Below are positions 5,814-6,927 of a DNA stretch of 6,927 bases, in pieces. Position numbers and translations under genes: made by a program. Positions within the stretch are counted from its first letter, which is position 1, and each line of letters opens with the position of its first letter. Under the pieces are notes generated by a model. That model worked only from the letters and a program-made list of their open reading frames with translations, made no database searches and was not told the DNA's origin. This stretch comes from Eubacteriales Family XIII. Incertae Sedis bacterium (GTDB lineage Bacteria; Bacillota; Clostridia; Peptostreptococcales; Anaerovoracaceae), in contig JAISEX010000066.1 in NCBI GenBank assembly GCA_031263875.1, positions 1 through 6,927 of the forward strand. Reading direction: 5' to 3'.

Positions 5814-5846
5814 GCCGAGCCAGCCACAAAAAATCCTACGCATTTA
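5814..5846. repeat. Interspersed repeat R2, family with copies in three tRNA spacers
   Basis: A repeat of about 30 bases with two sub-types. Type a (GAGCCAGCCACAAAAAATCC then CGCATTTA) is at 5814-5846 and 6083-6115. Type b (CCACCGGCGAAAAATC then GCGC) is at 5883-5911 and 6315-6345. Shorter remnants (GACGAAAATCCCGC) are near 6163 and 5944. R2 sits next to R1, giving R1-gap-R2 order in each of the three longer spacers. Confidence 0.7.
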
Positions 5847-5961
5847 CTTTCTATTCAATTGTCCTTCGCGCAAATTCCCTAGGCCGAGCCACCGGCGAAA
5901 AATCTTGCGCGATATACTCATGGACTTTTGCTTCATTTAAAACAAAAATCCCGAATAATCT

Positions 5962-6035
<74 letters not shown>

Positions 6036-6185
6036 CTATTATGAATGCTTGTCTTTTTTGCGATTGGCGTTGTTATCACGCTGCCGAGCCAGCCACAAAA
6101 AATCCCGCGCATTTATATCTATATAATTGTCCTTTTGCGTCCGGTGTCGTTATCAATCACCTGACGAAAATCCCGCTTATGCTTA
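6036..6185 (-). other. tRNA-His to tRNA-Cys spacer, made of short repeats
   Basis: A 150-base non-coding spacer with R1 copies at 6045-6077 and (diverged) 6125-6154, an R2 type a copy at 6083-6115 and an R2 remnant near 6163. I see no internal promoter or terminator. Confidence 0.65.
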
Positions 6186-6262
6186 TGGGGTGGGTGATGG
6201 GATTCGAACCCACGCGTGCAGGAGCCACAATCCTGTGTCTTAACCTCTTGACTACACCCACC
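6186..6262 (-). tRNA. tRNA-His(GTG)
   Basis: A 77-base cloverleaf with the extra 5' G (G-1) facing C73, the hallmark of bacterial tRNA-His: acceptor GTGGGTG/CACCCAC, anticodon GTG in loop TTGTGGC, T-loop TTCGAAT and encoded CCA. Third gene of the operon. Confidence 0.96.
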
Positions 6263-6389
6263 ATATACAATGCTTGTCTTTTTTGCGATTGGCGTCGTTA
6301 TCGCACATTCACGTGCCTCGCCACCGGCGAAAAATCCCGCGCATTGGGTTTCTCTCTCGCCATCTTTGCGTTTGGCGTTGTTATTAAAT
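6263..6389 (-). other. tRNA-Asp to tRNA-His spacer, made of short repeats
   Basis: A 127-base spacer with an R1 copy at 6270-6302, an R2 type b copy at 6315-6345 and a partial R1 at 6361-6384. No gene seen. Confidence 0.65.
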
Positions 6390-6466
6390 TGGCGACCTGA
6401 ACGGGGCTCGAACCCGTGACCTCCAGCGTGACAGGCTGGCATTCTAACCAACTGAACTACCAGGCC
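6390..6466 (-). tRNA. tRNA-Asp(GTC)
   Basis: A 77-base cloverleaf: acceptor GGCCTGG/TCAGGTC (two G-T pairs), anticodon stem CCAGC/GCTGG around CTGTCAC with anticodon GTC, T-arm ACGGG-TTCGAGC-CCCGT, discriminator G (the Asp identity base) and encoded CCA. Second gene of the operon. Confidence 0.96.
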
Positions 6467-6534
6467 GCATATTCATCTTTCTCTCCGCCGGCGCTCCCGC
6501 TCATTCGCACGCCCGCCCACAGACAAAAAAACTA

Positions 6535-6611
6535 TGGTAGCGGCGAGTGGAGTCGAACCACCGACCTTCCGGGTATGAACCGGACGCTCTAACCAACTAA
6601 GCTACACCGCC
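6535..6611 (-). tRNA. tRNA-Met(CAT), elongator type
   Basis: A 77-base cloverleaf: acceptor GGCGGTG/CGCCGCT, anticodon stem TCCGG/CCGGA around TTCATAC with anticodon CAT, T-loop TTCGACT, discriminator A and encoded CCA. It closely resembles the Bacillus elongator tRNA-Met. It lacks the initiator's three G-C pairs in the anticodon stem, and it does not look like the CAT tRNA that becomes tRNA-Ile2, although the latter cannot be fully excluded by eye. First gene of the operon. Confidence 0.93.
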
Positions 6612-6643
6612 AAATATACACGGAGCAAAAACGCCGCCTTAAA

Positions 6644-6672
6644 ATAGTACCATCAGGCACGGCTCGTGTCAA
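6644..6672 (-). promoter_or_regulatory. Promoter of the Met-Asp-His-Cys-Gln tRNA operon
   Basis: On the minus strand: TTGACA (6667-6672, perfect), a 17-bp spacer, and TACTAT (6644-6649) preceded by TGG, an extended -10. Initiation would be near 6636-6638, about 25 bases before tRNA-Met. It is the best promoter in the window and fits constitutive housekeeping expression. A second TATAAT on the same strand, just upstream of the -35, has no partner. Confidence 0.85.
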
Positions 6673-6717
6673 ATATTATAAGCGCTAAAAAACGTTTCTT
6701 TTCTTCTGTTTTTAATA

Positions 6718-6927
6718 TGGGCGCATGGGGCACTCAAAATAATTTCGTAAATAGCTGCGGAACAGTCTTGCGCAAGTATTTACGAAAAACGGTCTTTTAC
6801 TTTTGAGTGCCCCACCGGGCTATCCGGGGCTTCGCGTCGCCTGTTTTACGCGGCTTCAGCCGCAGTGTAAAACAGGACAGCGAAGCGAGCAGAGCGAGCG
6901 GAGGAGTGAGCGCAGCGAACGTTGCTC
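6718..6927 (+). repeat. Composite hairpin repeat, copy E3, cut by right edge
   Basis: It opens with GGGCGCATGGGGC like E1 and E2. The head hairpin 6726-6814 has a 14-bp perfect outer stem (TGGGGCACTCAAAA/TTTTGAGTGCCCCA) and an 11-bp inner stem (TTTCGTAAATA/TATTTACGAAA, 6743-6753 with 6777-6787). After GCCCCACCGGGCTATCCG comes module 2: hairpin 6840-6876 (loop TTCA instead of TTTA), then the GCGAAGCGAGC-type tail to the edge. The distal module of E1/E2 would lie beyond the window. It starts about 45 bp upstream of the tRNA promoter. Confidence 0.75.

Larger units (their letters stand above)
5701..5961 (-). other. tRNA-Cys to tRNA-Gln spacer, made of short repeats
   Basis: A 261-base non-coding spacer, unusually long within a tRNA operon. 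It contains one full and one partial copy of repeat R1 (5722-5754; 5706-5720), two copies of repeat R2 (5814-5846; 5883-5911) and a shared AATTGTCCTT segment (about 5857) also found in the His-Cys spacer. The open frame crossing it runs through the tRNA genes and is not a gene. Confidence 0.7.

Overview
This 6.9 kb window looks like chromosomal DNA from an anaerobic gut-type Firmicute (Clostridia, possibly a Christensenellales- or Oscillospirales-like lineage). This rests on the BspA-like leucine-rich-repeat surface protein, the DHA3-type MFS exporter, a small TIGR04076-like Cys-rich protein, Firmicute-like tRNA sequences with encoded CCA ends, and moderately GC-rich coding sequence. The lineage is inferred; no ribosomal or other marker gene is present.

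Layout. 1-2167 (minus) is the N-terminal 722 codons of a secreted BspA/LRR_5 surface protein that runs off the left edge. Upstream of it (2168-about 2735) is a long leader/promoter region holding a well-formed three-way-junction structure (2412-2503), candidate -10 elements and a run of 14 C (14 G on the gene's strand). 2780-3214 is non-coding, GC-rich repetitive DNA ending in strong hairpins. 3275-4645 (plus) is a complete MFS efflux transporter whose likely promoter sits so close to the ATG that its mRNA may be nearly leaderless. 4694-about 5088 is a second, longer copy of the hairpin-rich repeat. 5245-5523 (minus) is the TIGR04076-like protein. 5586-6672 (minus) is a five-gene tRNA operon transcribed Met-Asp-His-Cys-Gln, with a near-consensus promoter and an intrinsic terminator; its spacers are built from two recurring short repeats. 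6718-6927 is a third copy of the hairpin-rich repeat, cut by the right edge.

The most unusual content is non-coding. One composite repeat family occurs three times (E1 minus about 3062-3214, E2 plus 4694-5088, E3 plus 6718 to edge). Each copy begins with the same 13 bases and a GGGGC/GCCCC hairpin. In E1 the loop is 3 nt; in E2 and E3 the stem is extended by long arms of unrelated sequence that are still self-complementary. E1 and E2 bracket the MFS gene in opposite orientation. A second conserved hairpin module follows in E2 (twice) and E3, and two of its copies differ by what looks like a compensatory base-pair insertion, so secondary structure may be under selection.

No phage, transposase, CRISPR or defence genes are visible. 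Functionally the window combines a surface adhesin-like protein, a drug/metabolite exporter and a tRNA housekeeping operon; nothing in the sequence ties the three protein genes into one pathway.
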